From NCBI RefSeq assembly GCF_009363715.1, contig NZ_CP045405.1, forward strand, positions 118,031 to 182,030: 64,000 nucleotides of DNA, given 5' to 3'. Numbering within the stretch: position 1 is the stretch's first letter; every line of letters starts with the position of its first letter. Shown piece after piece: positions 28,324 through 35,642 of the stretch. The translations under genes were made by a program, and so were the position numbers. The notes under the pieces are model-generated. The model saw only the letters and a program-made list of their open reading frames with translations, ran no database searches and had not been told where the DNA came from. The stretch is from Roseovarius sp. THAF9. Lineage in GTDB: Bacteria > Pseudomonadota > Alphaproteobacteria > Rhodobacterales > Rhodobacteraceae.

Positions 28324-29784
28324 TCAGTGTCCTGCGCCGCCACCGGCGGCAAGTGATACGCCCTCTCCATCGCCCATTCCGCCTGCGCCACCGCCGTATA
28401 TGGCGGCAGTCAAGTTCGCCTGGGCCAAGTAGAAGTCACGCTTGGCATTGGCCGCCTCGAGCGAGGAACCAAGTTTTTCGCGCACATCCGTGAGCAATTC
28501 GAAGGTGTTGGTAATCATGCCGTTGTAGGACAGCAGGCCTTCTTCCTCGATGGTCTTGCGCAGCGGCACAAGAACGTCGCGGTAGTGACGCGCAATCTTG
28601 TAAGATGCGTGATAAGCGGTCTCAGCAGAACGTGCTTCGGACCGCACATTGACCGCGCGCTCAGCCAGAACATTTGCTGCCTGAAGATACATCAGCTCCG
28701 CTTTGCGCATCCGCGCCTTGCCGGTGTCATAAATCGGGATGGCGAACTCCAGCTCAATCTGCGGGGTAGTTTCAGTTTCAAGGTTACCGTCCTCTCTTTC
28801 CCGCTCTGCTTCGAAACCAGCGATGAGCTCGAGATCGGTCACAAGCCGCGTTTGATCGGTCAGCCCGAATGCAGCCGCCTGCGCTTCAAGCCCGAGTTTA
28901 GCGACCCGCAGGTCGAACCGGTTTCGAAGGGCTTTAGCTTCCAGGTTAGTGATTGGCCCAACCGACCTCGGGAGCGCTGGCAAAGCATCGGGCACGTAGT
29001 AATTCACTTCGGTGCCCCACAGCCCCATTAACCGCGTCAGATCTTCTTTGGCTTGGGTTGCATTCAGTCGGGCCTGTGCCAGCTGTCCAGCCAGCTCGGC
29101 ATTGAACGCTTGTTCCCGCGCCTGACCGGCCTTGTTCAGCGCGCCGGTCTCGCCCAGCCGGGCCGCAAGTTCTGACCCGGCGTCGGAAGTGGCCTTGGCA
29201 CGCTTGAGATACGTTACAGTTTCAAACGCAGCCACGGCGTTGATCCACGCCATTCGCGTCTGGTTGGCAAGCGCAAGCGTGTCATTCACCGCATTCATCT
29301 GTGCGGCCCGAAAATTCGCATCTGCCAGCAGAACACGTTGCTTCCGCGTTTGCGCGTCAAGGATGTTCGCTCGAAACAACCCTTCTATCGCCCGGTAAGC
29401 GCCCAATTCCGCAGCTCCGATGCCAAGCACTCCGATTGCAACGATCGGATTCTCCGGCGTTGATTCCTGCCAAGCCTCTGCAGCCGAAAGTCCGACATTG
29501 GCATAGGAGGCTTGCAGCCCCTTGTTGTTCAAGAGCGCGACCTGCACCGCCGTGTCTGCCGAGATCGTTCGTTGATGGACCATTGCGTGAACTTGTTTTT
29601 TCAATTCCGCGTTCTCGGCTTGGGTCTGCGCAAAAGCTGTTCTTTTGCCGATGGCCGCCGCGGTCTGGGTTGACACAATCGAAAACCCGGCTTTCTGGTC
29701 CGTGTAGGCATCTGGAACCGCCGTCGCGCATGCTGCCAGTGTCATTGGCAGACCAAGCGCAAGTAAAGGTCTCGTCAAAATCAT
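28324..29784 (-). CDS. TolC-family outer-membrane lipoprotein
   Basis: A 486-residue outer-membrane efflux protein. The start at 29784 is chosen because GGAGGC precedes it and a lipobox follows (LGLPMTLAACA). Two long alpha-helical outer-membrane-factor repeats are visible, the first starting ADTAVQVALLNNKGLQASYA and the second IPIYDTGKARMRKAELMYLQ. The tail is Gly-rich. Normally such proteins pair with an RND pump, but no RND or membrane-fusion gene is visible; it is instead linked to a multicopper oxidase. Its start overlaps the stop of the small lipoprotein gene (TGATG). Confidence 0.9.
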   Translation of the reverse strand: MILTRPLLALGLPMTLAACATAVPDAYTDQKAGFSIVSTQTAAAIGKRTAFAQTQAENAELKKQVHAMVHQRTISADTAVQVALLNNKGLQASYANVGLSAAEAWQESTPENPIVAIGVLGIGAAELGAYRAIEGLFRANILDAQTRKQRVLLADANFRAAQMNAVNDTLALANQTRMAWINAVAAFETVTYLKRAKATSDAGSELAARLGETGALNKAGQAREQAFNAELAGQLAQARLNATQAKEDLTRLMGLWGTEVNYYVPDALPALPRSVGPITNLEAKALRNRFDLRVAKLGLEAQAAAFGLTDQTRLVTDLELIAGFEAEREREDGNLETETTPQIELEFAIPIYDTGKARMRKAELMYLQAANVLAERAVNVRSEARSAETAYHASYKIARHYRDVLVPLRKTIEEEGLLSYNGMITNTFELLTDVREKLGSSLEAANAKRDFYLAQANLTAAIYGGGAGGMGDGEGVSLAAGGGAGH

Positions 29785-30005
29785 CAGTTTGCCTCCGATT
29801 GCTCTTCGTTGACCTCGCGCCAGTCGCGCGGGCCAGTTGGGCCACGATACGTGTACCCGGCCAGGGGGTTTTTGTAGGACAAGGGGGATGAAACCGTACC
29901 ATTGAACGTAGCCTCTTGGCTGGCAACGCTCGGAAGCGGCGTGGGCTCTGACGTGCACGCCCCAAGCACGAGCGCAGATGCGCCCAGAAGTATAGCAATT
30001 TTCAT
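29784..30005 (-). CDS. Small lipoprotein upstream of TolC
   Basis: A 73-residue lipoprotein: signal MKIAILLGASALVLGAC with lipobox LGAC, then a Pro/Thr linker and GYTYRGPTGPRDWREVN. Coupled to the TolC gene by TGATG. Small lipoproteins in this position are common in copper oxidase/TolC operons; function unknown. It would need Lgt/LspA/Lnt, all present in this window. Confidence 0.75.
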   Translation of the reverse strand: MKIAILLGASALVLGACTSEPTPLPSVASQEATFNGTVSSPLSYKNPLAGYTYRGPTGPRDWREVNEEQSEAN

Positions 30006-30088
30006 TAGTTTAGACCTGACTTATTGAGAAACTCGAGAACGCTTTGCAGGCGCACTCAGAAGATCCGCATACCGGATCGGCGGCTAAG

Positions 30089-30487
30089 TCAGACTCGTGG
30101 TGGGCGTTGTGGGCTGTCCGGTTCGAACGATACGATCAGGCGGTCGACAGCCACGTGACGCGCGCTTGGCTCGTCGCGCGACCGGATCACGTTTCTTTCA
30201 TCGAGAACAACCGAAAAGCAGAAGCCGTTGCAGCATTGAATGCCGTCATGTTCGCCATCCGCGTTTGCAACGCGTTCGCTTTCCCCGCAATGAGTTGCAG
30301 CGGAATGGCCGTGACCACTATCGTTTAATTCAGACATCGTTTCGGCGCTATGATCTGTGCCAACCGGCTCGCCATGTCCGCCCATCTGAGCATGTAGAGC
30401 AGACGACGGAACTGTAGCCAAAGCAAGCACACAGATGATACCAAGCATCATCTGACGCAATCTTGAAATGGTGAGTGCGATCCTCAT
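30089..30487 (-). CDS. Small secreted His/Cys-rich protein
   Basis: A 132-residue protein with an N-terminal hydrophobic signal (MMLGIICVLALATVPSSALHA) then a His/Cys-rich part: MGGHGEPVGTDHSAE, SGHGHSAATHCGE and GIQCCNGFCFS. It ends with a basic tail. It resembles the small Cys-rich protein at 37173-37526 in size, signal and a central CCxxxC/CxxC cluster, and both sit beside oxidase operons. Periplasmic metal binding is likely but unproven. Confidence 0.6.
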   Translation of the reverse strand: MRIALTISRLRQMMLGIICVLALATVPSSALHAQMGGHGEPVGTDHSAETMSELNDSGHGHSAATHCGESERVANADGEHDGIQCCNGFCFSVVLDERNVIRSRDEPSARHVAVDRLIVSFEPDSPQRPPRV

Positions 30488-30590
30488 AGTAAGTTAAATG
30501 TATCATGGAAAGCATTCTGTCAACGTTTCCATCCTTTGAAAACTGTGGCCTGAGCCCCGACTCCCCTCCAACCATTTGGAGAATCCGCAG

Positions 30591-30865
30591 GTTACGGCAA
30601 GATCTATCGCTTCGGAGAGGCCTTCGCGGGTATCCTCATGGTCGCCGGAGCGCTCACCTGGCTTTCGGCACCCCTGGCCTTGTTCATCGGCACCGTAGGT
30701 GCGGTATCGGTCTTCAAGGCGGTCTACATCGACAAGCGCGAGTTGAAATGCGCCTGCGTCGGCGGTGACAGCAACGTGCCGCTGGGGTTCGTCTCGCTCA
30801 CCGAAAACGTCATGATGGTGGTGATGGGGATCTGGATGCCGATCCGGGTCTACCTGATCGGCTGA
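30591..30865 (+). pseudogene. 3' fragment of a second glutaredoxin-MauE gene
   Basis: The frame GYGKIYRFGEAFAGILM onward matches residues about 163-254 of the protein at 25374-26138, including the ELKCACVGGDSNVPLGF loop, at high identity. No glutaredoxin domain or upstream part exists; the homology starts abruptly near 30591. A short ATG-started product from 30638 would have two or three helices only. It is a truncated relic, possibly the partner in a past recombination with the full copy 5 kb away. Confidence 0.8.
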
Positions 30866-30968
30866 CGGCCCCGCGACCTCTACAGGGGCGCGGCGTGTAC
30901 GACCTATTTGAGTGGTGGAGATGATCCCCACTTACCAACCATCACGCCAAGAGCTGGTTCGAGGTTCG

Positions 30969-31709
30969 TCAGCCGATTGTCGCGAGAAAAGGAAACGTCC
31001 CCAGCAGCCAATAGGCAAACCGTGACAATTGCCCGGTCATGATGGCAACTCCCATGATGATCATGGCAATACCCGCGCCCTTGTAGAGCCAGCGGCCGGC
31101 CTTGCCGATCTGCCTAACCCGCGCGGCGATGGCGTCGGTGAAGAGCGCCGCCAGCAGGAAGGGCACCCCTAGACCAGCGGAATAGATCGACAGCAGCCAG
31201 ATGCCGTCCGACATGCCGCCGGAGGTCGAACTGAGTGTCAGGATCGCGCCGAGGATCGGTCCGATGCAAGGTGTCCAGCCAAAGGCGAAGGCCAGTCCCA
31301 GCACGTAGGCCCCGAGCGGGCGACCGCCGGGAATGTCGAGATTGAAACGGGTATCGCGCGAGAACGCATTGAGACGAAAGACACCCAGCATGACCAGTCC
31401 GAACAGAATGATGATCGCGCCGCCGAGATAGTTCAGTTCGGTGCGCCATGTCAGCAGCAGGGATCCAAGCGCACTGGCCCCAGCCCCGAGTGCGACGAAG
31501 ACTGTCGAAAAGCCCAAGACAAAGCAGGCGCTCAACCCGAGCGCCCCGGCGCGCGCCCGCAGGCCGACCGAACGCGTCGTGCGCAAATCCGGCTGGCCCG
31601 CAATATAGGAGACATAGCCCGGCACCAGCGGCAGGACGCAGGGCGACAGGAACGAAATGGCCCCCGCCAGAAAGGCCGCGAAAATGCCGATGCCGGAGAT
31701 ATCCGTCAT
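30969..31709 (-). CDS. ccdA: CcdA-type thiol:disulfide interchange membrane protein
   Basis: A 246-residue, six-helix inner-membrane protein of the CcdA/DsbD-beta family. The two redox-active Cys lie in SFLSPCVLPLVPGY (about residue 24) and FGWTPCIGPILGA (about 145). It moves electrons from cytoplasmic thioredoxin to periplasmic thioredoxins such as the TlpA and CcmG proteins encoded just upstream. Its ATG overlaps the preceding gene stop. Last gene of the operon under the CueR box at 33.2 kb. Confidence 0.92.
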   Translation of the reverse strand: MTDISGIGIFAAFLAGAISFLSPCVLPLVPGYVSYIAGQPDLRTTRSVGLRARAGALGLSACFVLGFSTVFVALGAGASALGSLLLTWRTELNYLGGAIIILFGLVMLGVFRLNAFSRDTRFNLDIPGGRPLGAYVLGLAFAFGWTPCIGPILGAILTLSSTSGGMSDGIWLLSIYSAGLGVPFLLAALFTDAIAARVRQIGKAGRWLYKGAGIAMIIMGVAIMTGQLSRFAYWLLGTFPFLATIG

Positions 31710-32197
31710 TTTTCACGATCGGCGTTGAAGGGCCGCAAGGCCCACCAGAACGCGGTCAGCGGGATCACGATCCATTGCAGCACAGGTGACAGGCCCGCAT
31801 CAAGGATCGGAATGATCGGCATCAGGTCCGAATAGGCCCAGGCCGCGCGGATCACGATGTTGAGCCATTCACTGAACAGCGTGTATCCCAGCCCGAATAC
31901 CACCGTAAGGACAGTCACAGACCGCCGCGTGGAGGCAACCAGGGGCCAGCCCCGACCCGACAGCATGAGCGCAAGCATCAGCGTGCTCATGGCGATCAGG
32001 ATATCGCCACCCGTGCAATGGACGGCTGCGAAGACAATCTCCCCCCAAGTGCCCTCTTTCCAGATCGTGTAGAGCGGCATATGTGCGAACTCCCAGATCA
32101 GATTGGCCGGGATTATTACCGAAAAATACCGACGCAGAGCTGTCAGGGAGATTCCGTCTGTCGAGGACAGCCTGACGCCAGTCGCGACGACACTCAT
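31706..32197 (-). CDS. Multi-helix membrane protein of unknown family
   Basis: A 163-residue protein, start at 32197 chosen for its ATGA overlap with the SCO gene. Four hydrophobic segments, with the features NLIWEFAHMPLYTIWKEGTW and VHCTGGDILIAMSTLMLAL, followed by GYTLFSEWLNIVIRAAWAYS. The conserved-looking His, Met and Cys in the first half could bind metal. No family is recognised. It lies between SCO and CcdA with four-base overlaps on both sides, so it is surely co-translated and probably takes part in copper or redox handling. Confidence 0.75.
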   Translation of the reverse strand: MSVVATGVRLSSTDGISLTALRRYFSVIIPANLIWEFAHMPLYTIWKEGTWGEIVFAAVHCTGGDILIAMSTLMLALMLSGRGWPLVASTRRSVTVLTVVFGLGYTLFSEWLNIVIRAAWAYSDLMPIIPILDAGLSPVLQWIVIPLTAFWWALRPFNADREK

Positions 32198-32892
32198 TGA
32201 AACACACCTGTCAGCTGGTCCCACCAGCTGGGCTCCCGGCGTCGATGTTGGTCGTTGTTGATCAACTCGCTGACGTAGAGGATCAGGTTCACGTTCTTGA
32301 AGTCCATGCCATGGAATTTTGCGGCGAACCGTCCGCCGATGTCCACGACATGGGTGACCGCTCCGTGCATCATCATGTCGCTGTCGGCAGTCATCGTGAA
32401 CTCCATCCCATATTCCCGCGCGAGAAGGCGCGTTACGTCATCAGATTGATGAGGCTGCTTGGTCAAAATGACCCAGTTGCTCGTGTCGAGTCCATGCCGA
32501 TCCGCGTAATCGCGCAGCAGGTCCGGCGTGTCATTCACCGGATCGGTCGTGATCGAGATGAACTGTACCAAATCTTTCATCGGCCCGTCGTTGATCGAGG
32601 CCTGAATGGCCCCGATCTTTTGGGAGTGGAGCGGGCAGATATCCGGGCAATTGGCGTAGATGAAGTGCAGGATGACCACCTTGTCGCCGAAGTCTGACAA
32701 GCGCACAGTATTCCCCTCGGAATCCCGCAACTCGAAATCCGAAGCCTGCGCTGCATCGATGGCTTGGAAGTAGGGTTCCATCTCGAACATACGTGCATCC
32801 AGGTTTTCACCCGGATGATTGGCGAAGGCCGGAGACGAAATCGTGGTCGCAAGTATCGCCAAGGCTGCGCGACGGGTCAGAAAACTGTTCAA
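32194..32892 (-). CDS. SCO1/SenC-family copper chaperone
   Basis: A 232-residue periplasmic protein with a signal peptide (MNSFLTRRAALAILATTISS). Thioredoxin-like SCO fold with NCPDIC (C82, C86) and a distal His in MMMHGAVTHVVD. SCO proteins load the CuA centre of cytochrome oxidase or act as thiol reductases for it. Overlaps both neighbours by four bases. It differs from the two SCO proteins at 40.8 and 43.0 kb by its longer N-terminus and CPDIC rather than CPDVC. Confidence 0.9.
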   Translation of the reverse strand: MNSFLTRRAALAILATTISSPAFANHPGENLDARMFEMEPYFQAIDAAQASDFELRDSEGNTVRLSDFGDKVVILHFIYANCPDICPLHSQKIGAIQASINDGPMKDLVQFISITTDPVNDTPDLLRDYADRHGLDTSNWVILTKQPHQSDDVTRLLAREYGMEFTMTADSDMMMHGAVTHVVDIGGRFAAKFHGMDFKNVNLILYVSELINNDQHRRREPSWWDQLTGVFQ

Positions 32893-33188
32893 GTGTCGCC
32901 TCTTTCAGTTTGAATGGGATTGGCTGTTTTCGCATCCTTACATTGTCCGCCGGACCCGCCCTTCATGCACAAACCGAGACCGCACATCGCAGCGCAGGGG
33001 GCCAGCGAGACCAGAACAGGCGCGAGCCCGATCGCGGTGAGCCATCCCCAGTTCAGCGCCATGCCACCCCCCATGACCGTTGCCGCACCGACGAAAAGCA
33101 ATCGCCTGCGCGCCAACCACGGGGGCCTGTTGCCAGCACTGGAAATGCCTGAAGTGGCTGCGTCGCTGGACGGTATTACGTCGGTCAT
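32889..33188 (-). CDS. Small membrane protein with cysteine-rich loop
   Basis: A 99-residue protein. A basic patch (PPWLARRRLLFVG) leads to two hydrophobic segments, then APCAAMCGLGLCMKGGSGGQC. Four cysteines close together near the membrane suggest metal or thiol chemistry. First gene after the CueR box at 33213-33243; start at 33188 with GAAAGGATTTTTCGG nearby. No named family recognised. Confidence 0.7.
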   Translation of the reverse strand: MTDVIPSSDAATSGISSAGNRPPWLARRRLLFVGAATVMGGGMALNWGWLTAIGLAPVLVSLAPCAAMCGLGLCMKGGSGGQCKDAKTANPIQTERGDT

Positions 33189-33212
33189 CCGAAAAATCCT
33201 TTCGATGTTGGT

Positions 33213-33243
33213 GAGATAGTCATTCCGGCAACTGGAAGGTCAA
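33213..33243 (-). promoter_or_regulatory. CueR-type operator/promoter
   Basis: Minus strand: TTGACC (33238-33243), 19-nt spacer TTCCAGTTGCCGGAATGAC with TTCC...GGAA dyad, TATCTC (33213-33218). It lies 25 nt before the small membrane protein start and after the TlpA stop, so it drives the four-gene SCO/CcdA unit. Confidence 0.85.
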
Positions 33244-33269
33244 GGGTGAGGGAACGTCTTCTGGGGAAC

Positions 33270-33782
33270 TCATTCGATAAATCCGCGCAGAAAGGACACC
33301 ATTTCGGGGTCGTCCCATTCGGCTGGTCCGACCAGTCGCCCGAGCTCCCGCCCCTGCGCGTCGATCAGGATCGTCGTCGGCAGGCCAACGGTGCGCAGCG
33401 CGGTCATCGAAAGCATGGTCTGGTCGACATACATATTGAGATTGGTGACACCGATCTCGTCGTAGAAACGCCGAACGATTTGTGATCCGGCCCGGTCGAT
33501 GGAAAGGGCAACCACTTCGAAGTCGTCGCCGCCAAGTTCCGCCTGAAGCGCATCCAGCGTCGGCATCTCTTCGCGGCAGGGGACGCACCAGGTTGCCCAG
33601 ACGTTCACGAGGATCACCTTGCCGCGAAAGTCCTCCATGTCCCCACGGCTGCCGTCTTCTTTCTCGTAGCGCACATTGGCGACGGGCTGCGGGGTATCGT
33701 GCAGGGCGAACCCCTGCGGTCCGGCAAACGCCGTGCCGACGGACAGTGCCCAAGCGATCAGCGCCGGTTTCAGATGTTTCAT
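33270..33782 (-). CDS. TlpA-family thioredoxin-like protein
   Basis: A 170-residue secreted thioredoxin (signal MKHLKPALIAWALSVGTAFA) with active site WCVPC in VNVWATWCVPCREEMPTLDA and cis-Pro loop VGLPTTILID. TlpA-like proteins keep SCO or CuA cysteines reduced in alphaproteobacteria; here SCO and CcdA genes follow at once. The ATG overlaps the CcmG stop by four bases. Confidence 0.92.
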   Translation of the reverse strand: MKHLKPALIAWALSVGTAFAGPQGFALHDTPQPVANVRYEKEDGSRGDMEDFRGKVILVNVWATWCVPCREEMPTLDALQAELGGDDFEVVALSIDRAGSQIVRRFYDEIGVTNLNMYVDQTMLSMTALRTVGLPTTILIDAQGRELGRLVGPAEWDDPEMVSFLRGFIE

Positions 33783-34372
33783 GGCGTTGTCTCCTTGGCG
33801 GATTGGGTGTTCAGATCACGGACGATCGGCAATAGGGTTTCTTCCAGGATTGACCGCGTAATCGGACCGACATGGCGGTAGGCGATGGTGCCATCGGCGA
33901 TGACGTAGGTTTCGGGCACGCCATAAACGCCCCATTCGATGCCAGCACGTCCGTTGATATCGGCCCCGATGCGCGCGTAGGGATCGCCCAATTCGTCGAG
34001 CCAGGCGCGCGCCTGATCGGGCGGGTCCTTGTAGTTGATTCCGTAGAGCGGCACCTCACCGGTTGCGTTCAACTCCATGAACAGCGGATGTTCGGCACGG
34101 CAGGGCACACACCACGAGGCAAAGGCGTTCACCAGTGACACGTGTCCGATCAGGTCCTGCGTCGAAAGACCTTCCTCGCGGCCGAGCACCGGGGGCAGCG
34201 CGAAGTCGGGCACGGGATTGCCGAGAAGTGCCGACGGCAAGTCGTCGCCACCCCTGAAAAGCCCCCAACCGAACAGGACCATGAGGGCAAAAGCTATCAG
34301 CGGCACCAGCACGAACCCGGAGATACTGCGTCGCGACACAGGGTCGGCATTTCCCTCGACCTCTTCCGTCAT
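33779..34372 (-). CDS. CcmG/DsbE-family thiol-disulfide protein
   Basis: A 197-residue membrane-anchored thioredoxin: single helix at about 19-40, then SWCVPCRAEHPLF (active site) and the CcmG hallmark GVYGVPETYVI. In cytochrome c maturation it reduces the apocytochrome haem-binding cysteines. The operon also encodes a cytochrome c and CcdA, so this may be a copper-induced boost to haem attachment. It overlaps neighbours by four bases on both sides. Confidence 0.92.
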   Translation of the reverse strand: MTEEVEGNADPVSRRSISGFVLVPLIAFALMVLFGWGLFRGGDDLPSALLGNPVPDFALPPVLGREEGLSTQDLIGHVSLVNAFASWCVPCRAEHPLFMELNATGEVPLYGINYKDPPDQARAWLDELGDPYARIGADINGRAGIEWGVYGVPETYVIADGTIAYRHVGPITRSILEETLLPIVRDLNTQSAKETTP

Positions 34373-34794
34373 GGCTGCGCCTGCTCATCGGCAAGGGATC
34401 GGCTTTCCTGCGACGCGCGGATCCGGTTGGGCCATGTGCTCTTGATGTAGTCAATGATCGCCGTGATCTCATCGTCTGTCAGCACATCCTCATATCCGGG
34501 CATGTCGCTTTCGTACCCGTTCCCGACAATCGCCGCCGGTCCGCGTTTCACGATGTCGAGCAATACGCGGTCGGGGTGATGCCAGGTATGGCCGGAGGCG
34601 TCGTGCGGCGGGGCAGGCAACCTGCCGTTCGGCAATCGTGTGCGCCAATCTGATTGCCCCTCCAGGTTTGCCCCATGGCAACTGGCACAATTTTCTTGAT
34701 AGAGGCGCTCACCCATGCGCACGTCGCTCTGCGCCGCAACGGGCAAAACTGTTGTGGCGAGCAGGACAGCCGAGAGCCTAATCGTGTTTTTCAC
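34369..34794 (-). CDS. c-type cytochrome paired with the multicopper oxidase
   Basis: A 141-residue secreted cytochrome with a GTG start (AAGGCGGAAA upstream). Haem site CASCH (C36, C39, H40), GANLEGQSDWR, HDASGHTWHHPDR and probable Met ligand in MPGYEDVL. Paralogue of the protein at 18347-18835; both stand beside a multicopper oxidase gene. Overlaps CcmG by four bases. Confidence 0.9.
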   Translation of the reverse strand: MKNTIRLSAVLLATTVLPVAAQSDVRMGERLYQENCASCHGANLEGQSDWRTRLPNGRLPAPPHDASGHTWHHPDRVLLDIVKRGPAAIVGNGYESDMPGYEDVLTDDEITAIIDYIKSTWPNRIRASQESRSLADEQAQP

Positions 34795-34936
34795 TAAGTT
34801 TCCGCCTTCTTATTGCGAGCCACCTACAGAGAATGAAAAGTGCCGCGAGCAACGACAGGACAAGTAGGACGCAAAGCGCCCAGGCCAATCCCATCGACAA
34901 CAGGCTGTCGCCGCTGCTGGCACCCTCAGTCCGCAT
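34778..34936 (-). CDS. Tiny membrane protein with one helix
   Basis: A 52-codon frame, MRTEGASSGDSLLSMGLAWA at its start, one long helix containing ALCVLLVLSLLAALFILC, then a basic end (RWLAIRRRKLSEKHD). It begins 12 nt after the Met-rich gene stop and overlaps the cytochrome start by 17 nt. The ribosome site is weak. Basic tail would be cytoplasmic. Coding status is inferred from helix, charge pattern and packing. Confidence 0.4.
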   Translation of the reverse strand: MRTEGASSGDSLLSMGLAWALCVLLVLSLLAALFILCRWLAIRRRKLSEKHD

Positions 34937-34948
34937 TCTGGCACATTT

Positions 34949-35092
34949 CTATTTCCCGCTGTCCGAGCGGATGTATTTGACCAAGGCGATCGCCGCGAGC
35001 ACCAGCACACCCACGATCAGCAACCAGACGAGGCCCATCGCAATCATCATGCCGCCGCCCATCATTCCACCGTCCATCATCATGCATTCCAT
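34949..35092 (-). CDS. Met-rich single-helix membrane peptide
   Basis: Up to 47 residues. Begins MECMMMDGGMMGGGMMIAMG, with ten Met and one Cys in the first 20 residues, then one helix (LVWLLIVGVLVLAAIALV) and KYIRSDSGK. Starts at 35092 (after GGAAAGCAAAGG) or 35087 are both possible. Met clusters favour Cu(I) binding at the membrane surface, similar in kind to the Met-rich loop of the oxidase encoded upstream. Located between DUF411 and cytochrome genes in the same direction. Confidence 0.6.
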   Translation of the reverse strand: MECMMMDGGMMGGGMMIAMGLVWLLIVGVLVLAAIALVKYIRSDSGK

Positions 35093-35149
35093 CCTTTGCT
35101 TTCCCTTGAAGCCGGTCTGACACGGGTTCGCACTAGACCGCGCGATTGA

Positions 35150-35623
35150 TCATTCGACCGCATATACGGTCGGGCTCACACCTTCCTCGACGGTGTAAAT
35201 CTTGAAGGGCTCCTGTTTCGCGCCGCCCATACCCGGCGACCCCAATGGCATGTTGGGAAGAGTCACACCGGCAATTTCCGGGCGCTCTTCCAGCAGCCTG
35301 TTGACGACATTGATCGGCACGTGGCCGCTGACAACGTATTCGTCCAAAGAGGCTGCATGGCAGCCTTGGAAGTCATCCGGGATGCCCGCATCGCGGCTAA
35401 TCTGCGCCAGATCGTGGGTCGGCTTCACCTCCACCGTGAAACCGTTCTCGCGCAGATAGTCCGCGTAACTCTCGCAACATCCGCATTGTGGGTTCTTGTA
35501 GAGCGTGACCTCCTGCGCCGCGGCAGGCGCGGCATTCAGGCTCATCGCAAGGACGGCGACGGTACCTGCCGTGCCGAGGCTGGCAAATCCAAGTATCTTC
35601 TTCATCGGTTCATTCATTTTCAT
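35150..35623 (-). CDS. DUF411 metal-binding protein
   Basis: About 157 residues, with an N-terminal signal (MKKILGFASLGTAGTVAVLA). DUF411 signature: VTLYKNPQCGCCESYADYLR, CHAASLDEYVVSGHVP and LPNMPLGSPGMGG. The CGCC and nearby Cys/His/Met residues probably bind Cu or Ag in the periplasm. The start at 35623 is preferred; 35605 is possible. It is 19 nt after the oxidase stop. A second member is at 44986. Confidence 0.88.
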   Translation of the reverse strand: MKMNEPMKKILGFASLGTAGTVAVLAMSLNAAPAAAQEVTLYKNPQCGCCESYADYLRENGFTVEVKPTHDLAQISRDAGIPDDFQGCHAASLDEYVVSGHVPINVVNRLLEERPEIAGVTLPNMPLGSPGMGGAKQEPFKIYTVEEGVSPTVYAVE

Positions 35624-35642
35624 GGTTCTAAGTGTGTGAGTT

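Noticed and set aside
29301..29891. Plus-strand 196-codon frame antisense to TolC
   Set aside because: Arg/Pro/Ser-rich shadow; TolC repeats and lipobox lie on the other strand.
30500..30560. Possible CueR site upstream of the small His/Cys gene at 30487
   Set aside because: TTGACA and a GGAAA/TTTCC pair are present, but order and spacing do not fit the 19-nt MerR pattern; an ordinary promoter is as likely.
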